From Vitis vinifera (taxonomy: Eukaryota > Streptophyta > Magnoliopsida > Vitales > Vitaceae), in the NCBI RefSeq assembly GCF_030704535.1, contig NC_081817.1:26413001-26477000 (forward strand): a DNA stretch of 64,000 bases. The letters run 5' to 3'. Below the pieces are notes generated by a model. That model saw only the letters and a program-made list of their open reading frames with translations, had not been told where the DNA came from and searched no databases. A program made the position numbers and the translations under genes. Positions 45,333-56,846 of the stretch are shown here, piece after piece (the stretch's first letter is position 1; each line of letters begins with the position of its first letter).

Positions 45333-46109
45333 AAAGATCGGCCCAGCTCATGCCCGATAGGCTAAAAGTGGGTTTAGATGTGCGAGGGATTGGGCTTTGG
45401 CCCGAAATTCTCGGGTCACACCCGGTAGCTTAACAAACCATAACACCATTGCCACTCCTCAATCGTTGTTACCTTTTAAAAATTTTAACACCATATTTGT
45501 ACTTCTTATTTAAATTTACAAAACATTAAATGAAATAACAAAATTTCTTTCAAATTTTTTATAATAATACAATGTAAATAATATAATATTTTTTAAAACT
45601 ATAAAATAATAAGATATAATGTTATATAACTTTTATTATATATTAAATTAAATAACTTTCAATAAAAATCTTCATATTTAAATATTATATGTGTTTTATT
45701 TAACAAAATGTTAAAATATTAATATTTTTATATATTTAATTTAATAATATTAAAGATGAAAAAAATATTGATAATTTTTAATTTTTTATATATATATTTA
45801 AAATATTTTATAGATATTTTTAATTTTAATAATATATAAATTATATATTTATAACCACCTACCATACACTGAGATATTTGTTAGTCCTTTTTAGTGATAA
45901 CAAGAAATAGTGGTCCGGGGACCAAGTATAAGTCAATGGCCTACAATGGATTTCTTCAAATTATGGTTCACACCAATGCCTTCTGCTTCCTTTCTTTGAT
46001 TTCTCTCTTTTCCATCTCTCCCTGGATCTGTGGAACACCTTGCTCAAGGAGAAACAATTGCTTTTGAGCTCTCTCTTTGTGTGAATTTCCTTTTTGTCAA
46101 CTGCAAACC
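45333..46109 (+). other. Upstream region of CNL copy 2
   Basis: 45,336-45,475 repeats the spacer block of 42,703-42,870. 45,480-46,109 is the AT-rich promoter and leader shared with copy 1 (18,815-19,505). No separate gene. Confidence 0.75.
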
Positions 46110-47447
46110 ATGCCTTTGGGAAGAGCACTTGAATCTGCTTCTGTGAATGTGCTTCTTAACAAGTTGGCTTCCCAACAATTCATCGATTTCTTCCTTAAAT
46201 GGAAACTTGATATTGGGTTGTTGATCAAACTAGAGACAACACTGCAAGTAATCTACGCAGTTCTAGATGATGCTGAGGAGAAGCAAGCTGAAAATGATCC
46301 ACATGTCAAGAATTGGCTCGACAAGGTTAGGGATGCAGCTTATGATGCTGAGGACATACTGGAAGAGATCGCTATTGATGCACTTGAATCGCGTAACAAG
46401 GTACCAAACTTTATTTGTGAGTCGTTGAATTTGAGCCAAGAAGTTAAGGAAGGAATTGATTTTAAGAAGAAGGATATTGCTGCTGCTCTTAATCCATTTG
46501 GTGAACGTATTGATTCAAAGATGAGAGATATTGTGGAAAGACTTGAAGATGTTGTGAAGCAAAAAGATATTCTTCGATTGAGAGAGAATACAAGAGGGAT
46601 AGTGTCTGGAATTGAGAAGAGATTGACAACTCCCTTGGTGAATGAAGAACATGTTTTTGGATCACGTATTTATGGTAGAGATGGCGATAGAGAGGAGATG
46701 ATTAAACTGTTGACTTCGTGTGAGGAAAATAGTGATGAGGTTTGTGTGATTCCCATTGTTGGTATGGGAGGTCTTGGCAAAACCACGCTTGCTCAGATTG
46801 TCTACAATGATGAACGAGTGAAGAAACATTTTCAGTTGAAAGCATGGGCATGTGTCTCTGATGAATTTGATGTGATGAGGATAACAAAAGCACTGGTGGA
46901 GTCTGGCACTAAAAGGACTTGTGGTATGAACAATTTGGAATTGCTTCAAGGTAAATTAAGAGATATGTTGAACAGACGAAAATTTTTACTTGTTTTGGAT
47001 GATGTCTGGAACGAGGATTATGGGGATTGGGACAAACTGCGGATTCCTCTGGCAATTGGATCACCGGGTAGTAAAATCATAGTCACAACTCGGAGTGAAA
47101 GAGTTGCCTCGATCATGCGCCCTGGAAAAGCTTACCCTCTCAAGGAGTTGTCTAGTGATGATTGTTGGTCATTGTTAGAGCAAATTGCTTTTCCACATAG
47201 GAACTCAGATGCATTTCCTGGGCTGAAGATCATTGCAGAGGGAGTGGCGAGGAAGTGTAAAGGCTTGCCTTTAGCAGCAAAGTCACTTGGGGGTCTCTTG
47301 CGCTCTAATCCAGAGGAGAATTACTGGAAGGATATTCTGAACAGCAGGATCTGGGATTTGTCAAACAATGGCATAATTCCACCCCTGAGGTTAAGCTACC
47401 ATCACCTCCCTCCACATTTGAAGCAATGTTTTGTCTACTGTGCAGTG

Positions 47448-47452
47448 TTTCC
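47448..47452. repeat. Target-site duplication TTTCC (left)
   Basis: TTTCC before the left LTR is repeated at 49,888-49,892 after the right LTR. The copy 1 gene has it once (20,850 region), as expected for an empty site. Confidence 0.95.
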
Positions 47453-47747
47453 TGTTGAATTTTGACTTAGTATTTGCTGGAATTTGAATTTTGAATATTG
47501 CAACTGGAGTCTTGCACAAAATCTGCAACATCTAGATATTTTCTTATTTTTATTTGGTCAAGATTTGGTTTCTATTTTATAGGAAGTAGTTGTTCATCAT
47601 CTAGTAGCTTGATTTTCTGCTATTCTAATGTCATTTAAGTTACAAGTTCATGTATAAATTCAGCATTCTTCATCAATAAAAAAAAAAGAGTTCCAGCAGC
47701 CCAAAAATATATTTTTTGTATAAGTATTTAATCTTATACCAACAAAG

Positions 47748-47760
47748 TGGTATCAGAGCC
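47748..47760 (+). promoter_or_regulatory. Primer-binding site (initiator Met-tRNA type)
   Basis: TGGTATCAGAGCC, three bases after the 5' LTR. Confidence 0.95.
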
Positions 47761-47822
47761 ATAGTTATCTTGAGGGGCCAGTGAGGTGAGTGAACCCAAA
47801 CACCTTCTAAAATCATTTAGCA

Positions 47823-49598
47823 ATGGAAGAGTCAAGTCTCACAGTTGCACCATCAATTCTTGATGGAGACAATTATGAAACTTGGGCTGTTAGAATGACA
47901 GTTCATCTACAAGCACTTGATGTTTGGGAAGCAGTGGAAGAAAATTATGAAGTTCCTCCCCTGGGAGCCAATCCAACTGTGGCTCAAATGAAGTTGCATA
48001 AAGAAAGAAGGACAAGAAAGGCTAAAGCGAAAGCTTGCTTGTTTGCTGCAGTTTCACCATCAATTTTCATCAAAATCATGAAAATTGATTCAGCTGCAGA
48101 AATTTGGGAGTATCTCAAGGAGGAATACAAAGGAGATGAAAGAATCAAGAACATGCAGGTGATGAACTTGATTCGAGAATTTGAAATGAAGAAAATGAGG
48201 GAGTCTGATGCTGTTAAAGACTATGCTGCACAACTTCTTTCAATAGCAGACAAAGTTAGGCTGCTTGGAAAAGAATTTTCCAATGAGAAGATTGTTCAAA
48301 AGATATTGGTTACACTTCCTGAGAAATATGAAGCTACAATTTCCTCTTTGGAGAATTCAAAAGATCTGTCAACTATTAGCTTGACAGAATTATTACATTC
48401 CTTGGAGGCTGTGGAACAAAGAAGACTCATGAGACAAGGAGATACTGCAGAAGGAGCATTTCAAGCAAGAATGCAGAAAAATGCAGGCCATAAAAATGGA
48501 AAGGTGAACAACAACAAGTCGTGTGGCAACAACCAGAAAAATGGAGTTTTTCCACCTTGTCCTCATTGCAAGAAGACAAATCATTCTCCACAAAAATGTT
48601 GGTGGAGACCAGATGTGAAATGCAACAAGTGTGGTAAACAAGGACATGTGGAGAGGATTTGCAAAAATCAACAGCAGGAAGAAACTAATGCAGTAGTTGA
48701 CTATTGTCAGGAGGAGCAATTGTTTGCAGCAACGTGTTTTGCTAATAAAAGCACCTCTGAAAGCTGGCTTGTGGATAGTGGTTGTACAAATCACATGACA
48801 AATAATCAAGATCTCTTTAGAGAACTTGATAGAACAACTATTTCCAAAGTCAGAATTGGAAATGGTGAGTATATTCCAGTGAAGGGCAAAGGAACGGTTG
48901 CTATCGAAAGCCAAACAGGTTTGAAACTCATTTATGATGTTTTGTTTGTGCCTGACATTGACCAAAACTTACTCAGTGTTGGACAACTCGTTGAGAAAGA
49001 ATTTAAAGTTTATTTTGAAGATAGGAATTGCATTATCAAGGATGCTGAAGGCAAAGAGGTGTTCAACATAAAAATGAAGGGCAAGAGTTTTGCCTTGAAT
49101 TTATTGGAAGATGAGCATACTGCTATTTTACAACAAGATAGCACAACAATGTTTTGGGATAGAAGGGTCGAGCACTTTCATCATGATGATGTGCTTAACA
49201 TGAAGAAAAATCAAATAGTTGAAGGACTTCCTGACTTAGAAAAAGATCTTCCTATATGTGCTACTTGTCAATATGGGAAGCAAACTAAACTTCCCTTTCC
49301 AAAGAAAATATCCTGGAGAGCAACCCAAAAACTGCAACTGGTGCATACTGATGTTGGTGGATCTCAAAAAATGCCATCCTTGAAATGGAATGCAAACAAT
49401 GTTTGGTGGATCTCAAAAAATGCCATCCTTGAAATGGAATGCAAACAATTTTGGGCTAAAACTGCAAGTAGAGCAGTATATTTTCTGAACATATTGCCAA
49501 CAAAAGTGTTAAAGAAGCAGACCCCTTTCGAAGTTTGGTTTGAGTGTCTACGTGCAAGACTTGGAGTTTGCATCTACGAAGTCAAGGAGGAGTGTTGA
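47823..49598 (+). CDS. Copia gag-protease-truncated integrase protein (591 aa)
   Basis: A single open frame starting MEESSLTVAP. DUF4219/UBN2-type gag (residues ~10-220: LDGDNYETWAVRM, IWEYLKEEYKGDERIK, LPEKYEATISSLE), two Cys/His sites (CPHCKKTNHSPQKC and CNKCGKQGHVERIC, ~240-275), a protease-like WLVDSGCTNHM (~317-327) and GAG-pre-integrase with CATCQYGKQTKLPFP. The integrase start LVHTDVGG then jumps to KTASRAVYFLNILPTKV near the end of the core. The jump contains a 49-bp tandem duplication. The usual GHF/Y of the pre-integrase is RVEHFHHDD. It could still supply capsid, but not integrase or RT. Confidence 0.9.
   Translation: MEESSLTVAPSILDGDNYETWAVRMTVHLQALDVWEAVEENYEVPPLGANPTVAQMKLHKERRTRKAKAKACLFAAVSPSIFIKIMKIDSAAEIWEYLKEEYKGDERIKNMQVMNLIREFEMKKMRESDAVKDYAAQLLSIADKVRLLGKEFSNEKIVQKILVTLPEKYEATISSLENSKDLSTISLTELLHSLEAVEQRRLMRQGDTAEGAFQARMQKNAGHKNGKVNNNKSCGNNQKNGVFPPCPHCKKTNHSPQKCWWRPDVKCNKCGKQGHVERICKNQQQEETNAVVDYCQEEQLFAATCFANKSTSESWLVDSGCTNHMTNNQDLFRELDRTTISKVRIGNGEYIPVKGKGTVAIESQTGLKLIYDVLFVPDIDQNLLSVGQLVEKEFKVYFEDRNCIIKDAEGKEVFNIKMKGKSFALNLLEDEHTAILQQDSTTMFWDRRVEHFHHDDVLNMKKNQIVEGLPDLEKDLPICATCQYGKQTKLPFPKKISWRATQKLQLVHTDVGGSQKMPSLKWNANNVWWISKNAILEMECKQFWAKTASRAVYFLNILPTKVLKKQTPFEVWFECLRARLGVCIYEVKEEC
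49355..49452 (+). repeat. 49-bp tandem duplication in the deleted integrase
   Basis: TGGTGGATCTCAAAAAATGC and the following 29 bp occur at 49,355 and again at 49,404. The duplication sits exactly at the deletion join of the integrase gene. Confidence 0.93.
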
Positions 49599-52500
49599 AT
49601 TTTGACTTAGTATTTGCTGGAATTTATTTTATTTTGAATATTGCAGCTGGAGTCTTGCACAAAATCTGCAACATCTAGATATTTTCTTATTTTTATTTGG
49701 TCAAGATTTGGTTTCTATTTTATAGGAAGTAGTTGTTCATCATCTAGTAGCTTGATTTTCTGCTATTCTAATGTCATTTAAGTTACAAGTTCATGTATAA
49801 ATTCAGCATTCTTCATCAATAAAAAAAAAAGAGTTCCAGCAGCCCAAAAATATATTTTTTGTATAAGTATTTAATCTTATACCAACATTTCCCAAGGACT
49901 TTGAATTCGACATTGAGATGTTAGTCCTGTTATGGATAGCTGAGGGTTTTGTGCAGCAGCCAGAGGGGGGAAAAGAAATGGAAGCTACTGCACGCAGCTA
50001 CTTCTTTGATCTACTATCAAGGTCATTCTTTCAACAATCTAGTGTGGACAAATCACAGTATCTAATGCATGACCTTATCCATGATCTAGCTCAGTTTATT
50101 TCTGGAAAAGTATTTCTCAGGTTGGAGGACAAGGCAGAGGTTGTCAAGCAATCCAATATATATGAAAAAGCTCGCCACTTTTCCTACATCCGTGGAGACA
50201 CTGATGTCTATGTGAAGTTTAAGCCACTTAGCAAAGTCAAGTGCTTGCGCACCTTCCTCTCATTAGATCCATTACATGGATTTAACATATATTGTTTGAC
50301 CAAAAAGGTTCCAGAGGATTTATTACCAGAATTAAGGTTCTTGCGGGTGCTATGGCTGAGTGGCTATGAGATCACTAAATTACCAGATTCTATTGGCAGT
50401 CTCAAACATCTCCGGTACCTCAATCTCTCTTACAGTTCAATCAAAGAGTTACCTGAGTCAACAAGCACTGTCTACAACTTGCAGACGCTACTGCTAAAAT
50501 GTCGTCATCTTATTAAGCTGCCAATGGACTTGAAGAATCTGACTAATTTACGACACCTCAATATTGAGACGAGTGACTTGCAAATGATGCCCCTTGAAAT
50601 GGGAAAACTGACAAGCCTCCAAACATTGTCTAATTTTGTTGTGGGCAAAGGTAGGGGGTCAGGAATAGGACAGCTTAAAAGCTTATCGAATCTCAGGGGA
50701 AAACTCTCCATTTCAGGGTTGCAGAATGTTGTCAATGTCAGGGATGCTATTGAGGCCAAGTTAGAGGATAAGGAGTACCTTGAAAAGTTAGTTTTAGAAT
50801 GGATTGGCATATTTGATAGTACAAGAGATGAGAAAGTGGAAAATGAGATATTTGACATGCTACAACCTCATGAGAACTTGAAAAATCTCTCTATTGAATA
50901 CTATGGTGGTACAGAATTTCCAAGTTGGGTGGGAGATCCATCCTTCAGTATGATGGAGTACCTGAATCTCAAGGGTTGCAAAAAATGTATATCCTTACCA
51001 TCGCTTGGCCAACTACCATTGCTTAAGGAGTTAATCATTGAAGGAATGGATGGTATAAAGCATGTTGGTCCTCAGTTTTATGGGGATGATTACTCTTCAA
51101 TTGATCCTTTTCAATCATTGGAGACGCTGAAGTTTGAGAATATGAAAGAATGGGAGGAATGGTCTTCTTTTGGAGATGGAGGAGTTGAAGGATTCCCTTG
51201 CCTTCGTGAGCTTTCTACATTTAGATGTCCAAAGTTGACAAGGTTCTCACACCGATTTTCTTCCTTAGAAAAACTGCGTATTGAGCTGTGTGAAGAACTT
51301 GCTGCTTTTTCAAGGCTTCCTTCACCTGAAAACTTGGAGTCTGAAGATTTTCCTCACCTTCGTGTGCTCAAACTAGTACGTTGCCCCAAGTTGAGTAAAC
51401 TACCGAATTACCTTCCATCATTGGAAGGAGTTTGGATAGATGATTGTGAGAAATTGGCTGTACTACCAAAGCTTGTGAAGCTCTTGAATTTGGACTTGTT
51501 GGGTTCTAATGTGGAGATTCTTGGAACTATGGTTGATCTTAGGTCACTAACCTTTTTGCAGATAAATCAAATTTCAACACTCAAAATTTTTCCTGAAGGT
51601 TTCATGCAACAGTCTGCAAAACTTGAAGAACTAAAGATTGTTAATTGTGGTGATCTTGTAGCTTTGTCGAATCAGCAGTTGGGATTAGCACACCTTGCTT
51701 CTCTTAGACGCTTGACAATCTCTGGGTGTCCTAAACTTGTTGCTTTGCCAGATGAAGTGAACAAGATGCCTCCTAGACTAGAATCTTTGGATATAAAAGA
51801 CTGTCATAACCTGGAGAAACTGCCAGATGAACTTTTCAAGCTCGAGTCTCTTAGTGAGTTGCGAGTGGAAGGGTGTCAAAAACTTGAGTCCTTTCCTGAT
51901 ATGGGATTGCCATCCAAGCTTAAACGTCTCGTGATCCAAAACTGTGGTGCAATGAAGGCCATTCAAGATGGAAATTTACGGAACAACACCTCTCTTGAGT
52001 TTCTGGAGATCCGTTCATGTTCTTCCCTTGTGTCAGTTCTTGAAGGAGGCATTCCCATCACACTCAAATATATGAGGATTTCTTACTGCAGAAGTCTGAA
52101 GTCGCTGCCTGTGGAGATGATGAACAATGACATGTCTCTTGAGTACTTGGAGATAGAAGCTTGTGCTTCACTTTTGTCCTTTCCAGCAGGCGAGTTACCC
52201 AAATCTCTTAAGCGTCTTGAGATTAGTATTTGTGGTAATTTTCTTTCATTACCTTCAAGCCTTCTGAACCTAGTGCATCTTGATTTCTTACACCTAGAAG
52301 ATTGCCCTCTTCTTGAGTATTTTCCAAATACTGGGTTGCCTACCCGTAACCTAAGAGAGCTCACTATTTGTAAATGTGAGAAGCTCAAGTCCTTGCCCAA
52401 TCGGTTTCACAACCTCAAATCTCTTCAAAAATTGGCCATATCTGGTTGTCCAAGTCTTGTATCCCTACCAAAACAGGGGTTGCCCACCAACCTAATATCG

Positions 52501-52890
52501 CTTGAGATTACTCATTGCGAGAAACTCAATCCCATTGATGAGTGGAAACTGCACAAACTTACCACTCTTAGAACTTTCTCGATTGGGGGAATCCCAGGTC
52601 TGGTGTCATTTTCAAATACATATCTTCTTCCTGACTCCATAACCTTTCTTCGCATCCTAGAACTCCCAGACCTCCTATCAATATCAGAAGGGCTGCAAAA
52701 TCTCACCTCACTTGAAACTCTGATGATTAGAGACTGCGATAAGCTCCAATATTTGCCAAAGGAGGGGCTTCCAGCCACACTTTCTTCTCTAACAATTAAG
52801 AACTGCCCTCTGCTACAATCACGCTGTAAACAGGACACTGGAGAGGATTGGTCCAAAATTATGGACATTCCTGATGTAGTTCTATTTTAA

Positions 52891-53602
52891 AGGCATGGAG
52901 ATCCTTGACCAAGTTCTAGTGAAGTTCTTTCACACTGGAGGTAGAGAAATTCTGTCAGGTATTTATTTGACTGAATCTCATACAACTTTGGGTGCGTGAG
53001 ATCTTCAAAATGCATATGGAAAACCAACGAAGGCCTTCAACATATTTTGAAGAAAAAGAATTTCAACTTTCAAGTTATAGATATGCTTAGAGTTTATCAT
53101 ATTCAGAAAATGCAAACTTTTATGCTTTTAAAATTGAAAGCATTGAGTTAATGGTATCAGTCATTGCTTCTCTATATTTTGAAAGCCAGCATTACCTTTG
53201 AAAGAACTCTTTTGTCTACATTGCCATTAGAAGTTAAAAAATAGAGCAGCACAAACATGAAGCTCATTGTGGCAAGAAAGGCAGGTTTAAATAAGTTTTC
53301 TTGCTTATATTGTTATATTGAATCTTGAATACTTTTGACTTTTTCTATTTAGCAAATATTTATAATAAGTCATGAAAAAGTAAAAGAACAAACGAACTAA
53401 AGTCTGAAAGCAAATTACTTTCAGCAAAAAGTTAAAAAAACAAACACCCTCTTAATCTAATATAAGATGTTTTTAGTTTATCCAAACACCAATACTCTTT
53501 CTTCTTTAATTTTCAAGATCAATTATTTTTTCCTTATATTATGCCAATTATATTACAAAAGAATTCATTTACTATTGATTGTGATTGCGAGTAAAGCTAG
53601 AA

Positions 53603-53643
<41 letters not shown>

Positions 53644-56550
53644 CCTGTTAATTGTTTCTTATTTTTATACAGAAGGCTTACTCTAGTTTCTGGGTTGAGA
53701 CACCTTTAGATTGCTTCGATTTCATTACTTGTATAGTTGCATTCTCATCCATCAGAAAAATAATTCAAACATCAGACTAATAGACTTCAAAGGAATGGAT
53801 TTTATACTTTCGCTTCACTAAGGTGATGTTTGTTGAAACCATTTTGCAGGCTGCTTTTCTGGAAGCACTCATGTTACATTCCTTGAGAAGGTACCTTTTT
53901 CTTGAGTCCAAAGGTGATGATGGTCTTCACAAATGGGTAGCCTGATTTCAAAACCACAAACACCCAATCCCAGATCAGAAGCCAGGCTTGGGTCCCAAAT
54001 CTCTCGTACAACCTCTGAAGACTTCATAAACAGGCTAGCTGGCAACTTCTCAAAGGTATGAACACAACTTAGCTGTAGGACGGTTTGTTATGATTCATTA
54101 CACTTTGGTATTCAGCCTTAAATGTGAGGATTTGGGTACTAAAAAATAGGACTAATATCATAATGTTTTCATGTTCTAGGGATGATTGTGCCTATGCATG
54201 TAACAAACTACTTTTGGAGAACAATCCAAGGATGGTAGGCCAAATGGATTGTTTCTCTTTCAACTTCATTCTGCCAGAATCTTATCTGAACTGGGTATTT
54301 GAATATTCCATGCTCTTTCTGATGCTTGTTTCCATCTTTGATGTCATCAGAACATACATGGGAGTTGGGAGTTGGGAGTTTACAAAGTTGTAGAAGATCA
54401 GTGTGGAGGTGAACTTTTGAATTGTTAATGGTCTCTCCTAAACTGTACCCTAGTATGATGCTGCCACAAGGGAAAGAGGAATTGAACTAGAGCATGTTAT
54501 GCCCCGTCCTTGTTCATCAATATTTATCACCATCCTAATCTAGCATTCCACCAAAAGATACAAGTGCTTGTACTTCATGTTACCTTTTGGTGCTTGGTAG
54601 CTTTTCTATGTATTGGAATTGGACATTTATCAATCTATACATCAACTGCCATGAGCTATCAACATCAGAAGTGAATAGAGACTGCTACCTACTTGTAGAC
54701 ATGCACCTCATGCCATCTTTGACATTTCCATAGTTTTCTTTCTATCAATGTAGTATCATCTTTGTATTCAGAATGATTCTATAGAAAAGGGGAAGCTTAG
54801 CTGCAGCCTGCACAGCCAAAACTTGAACTCCCATAGTTAGTGGCTTTTTAACTCCCTAATGCTTTTGATTTCTGTTGTTATTCTTATGAATTGGTAAGCC
54901 ATGAAACCCTCCTCAATCTTCTCCTCTCAAACAAAGGAAGTGTGTCCAAAAGTTTAAATGGATTCCTCCTCTGCAACTAAGGTACCTGAGAACATGAACC
55001 AGATTCAGAGAGCAAAGAATTTGTGCTTCTACTTGGATAAGCCATACCCTAATACCCATCAAGTGCTCTAAGGTTACCTCTCGTTCTATCTCTAATTGAG
55101 ATTTCAAATTTAACTCCATTCTCCTTTTGGGAGGAAACTGATTTTTCAAAAATACCCATGCAAGGAAGAAATTTTTATAGAATATATAAAAAGGTTTTTC
55201 ATCAAAACCATACCATTCTCATTTTACTGAAAAATGAAAAAAATTAAAGACACCAATATATAAGCTAAAAATGCCCGAAGTTGTTACTTTATCCACAGGA
55301 GGGGATGCTAAAACCAATGCAAGTGACTAAAATGAAGTCATAATAAAGTAGTCATACTAGAAAGTGCGGTTGGATCATTAGTTCAAATCCAATACTAGGT
55401 AGAACTTATTAGATACATTCACTCAATTTAATGATGAATTAATTTAATTTTCATTCTAAATAATATAGAGTATAATATTGAGCAAGTAGCGAAAATCAAA
55501 CCCGCATCATTAGCTTGGGGAGATTTGATTTATTTTGAATTCTTTAATATACCTCAAACATACAACATATTGTTCTTATCTTTGACCCTTATCTAATTTA
55601 TGAATATAAAGAATTTATCATTTATTTTTTATTTGAATATTTTTTCAAGAATTATTAAAATTTTCACTTGCAAAAGATAAATAATTACACTATTAAAATT
55701 TTCCATTTTATAATTTTTTTTTTTTTCATAATAGACTAGAAAGTAAAACTCACCTCTGACCGACTCTTAGAAACAATTTACAAGTGGAATATTTGTATTT
55801 TGTTTTATATAATTTTTTTCATTTATGTCTTTATGTCTGAATTATTGAGGTATACCTGGATTACAAAGAAAAAAGTGATAGGAGGTACAATGATTATCAG
55901 TTGATAACTTGATGTTAATCAATTTCTTTTGTTTTTTTGCAAATGAGAAAAAGTAGGATCCAAAAATAGTGAATTGACAAGCCCCCATTATTAAAAAATA
56001 AAAATACATAAAAATTAAAAAAAAAATGGTGAGAGATTCATAAAAATCTATAAAAAATGGAAAAGGAAGTGCTTCCACTGACGATCGCAGGGCTGACATT
56101 TAGCAGAGATAAAAATCTAGAAAAGTACTTCTGAGATGCTGAATGCTTCCATGTGGCACATTACTGAAAACCATTATATTTGACTCCTCCTTTATCCCAA
56201 AAAATTCAGTTCAGTACACAACAAAACTATTAACAAGAAATCAAGAATCTTCCCCATGTCAATTTGATCGAACCCATGTTTCCGCTTTGCTCAGATTCTG
56301 CACAAAAGCTCTCCCTTTTTTGTTCTGTAAGCTTGCCCACTTGAAGCTTGGATTCTCTTCGGCATTTCGCAATTTCAATGTCGAAGCCTTGTGTTCCTGC
56401 CTGATTTCATCTGCTTATGAAGAATCTCCAGTTGGGTACTCTTTTAATTGCTCAAGAAGTTTTCTTTTTATGTGTTAATCATCCTCCAACTTTGTGAATT
56501 AGGGTTTTTTTTTTTCTCTGCTTATTGATCATGAAATCAAGTGGTTGTAC
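52891..56550 (+). other. Duplicated region downstream of CNL copy 2
   Basis: Paralog of 23,836-27,380, with an extra AT-rich piece near 53,330-53,460 and a longer (CT)n run. No gene is recognised. Its right end is the region upstream of the bZIP gene. A GTAAGC donor-like site at ~56,326 might mark a 5' leader intron. Confidence 0.75.
53609..53640. repeat. (CT)n microsatellite
   Basis: Sixteen CT units; paralog of the 12-unit run at 24,434. Confidence 0.95.
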
Positions 56551-56846
56551 TATATTTTTTTGTTGCTTATGAGAATCGATGCTGTGGGAAATTCATGGAT
56601 GATGTTTGATAGTTGTGCTTCTTTGCATATATTCCAGAATTGTATCAGCTGTACTCATGTATTCTGCTTTGGACTGATTTGAGGGTTGCTTGAATTTTTT
56701 AGATAAATTGGGTTAATTTGAGAGAGATCATCGTTTCAATGGAGTCCCAGTGCTCTTGATCCAAAATGAGATTTGGGTTTTACATAAAATTCTTGTTGGT
56801 GTGTTGAGACTGCATATGAGTCGCATTTGAAGTAATGAAGTAAAAC
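56551..56846 (+). other. bZIP 5' region, unique to copy 2
   Basis: Begins where similarity to copy 1 stops (after GGTTGTACTA). It holds no other gene; it is probably leader or leader intron of the bZIP gene. Confidence 0.5.

Larger units (their letters stand above)
47453..49887 (+). mobile_element. Deleted Copia retrotransposon inside the CNL gene
   Basis: 2,435 bp with LTRs at 47,453-47,744 (292 bp) and 49,593-49,887 (295 bp), TSD TTTCC and primer-binding site at 47,748. The interior keeps gag, protease and the GAG-pre-integrase region plus the last part of integrase; most of the integrase core and all of RT and RNase H are gone. The LTRs are nearly identical apart from a small change near GGAATTT, so it is young. 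Confidence 0.96.
46110..52890 (+). pseudogene. CC-NBS-LRR resistance gene, copy 2, split by a Copia insertion
   Basis: Paralog of 19,506-23,835. The ATG at 46,110 (MPLGRALESAS) is shared with copy 1. The coding parts 46,110-47,452 and 49,893-52,890 total 4,341 nt (1,446 residues) with no other stop or frameshift. Rx-type coiled coil, NB-ARC with GMGGLGKTT, LVLDDVW, GSKIIVTTR and GLPLAA precede the insert. The insert falls in the RNBS-D motif CFVYCAVFP|KDFEF, before MHDLIHDLAQ and the LRRs (KLPDSIGSLKHLRYLNLS onward). Read-through stops after three residues of LTR, giving a ~450-residue CC-NB product without MHD or LRR. A second frame from ATG 49,918 could give a 990-residue MHD-LRR protein. 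Splicing out the insert exactly is unlikely, as it lacks GT-AG ends. Confidence 0.94.

Noticed and set aside
47453..49887. Copia insert in the CNL as a spliced intron
   Set aside because: Ends are TG...CA with a target duplication, not GT...AG, and copy 1 has no intron here.
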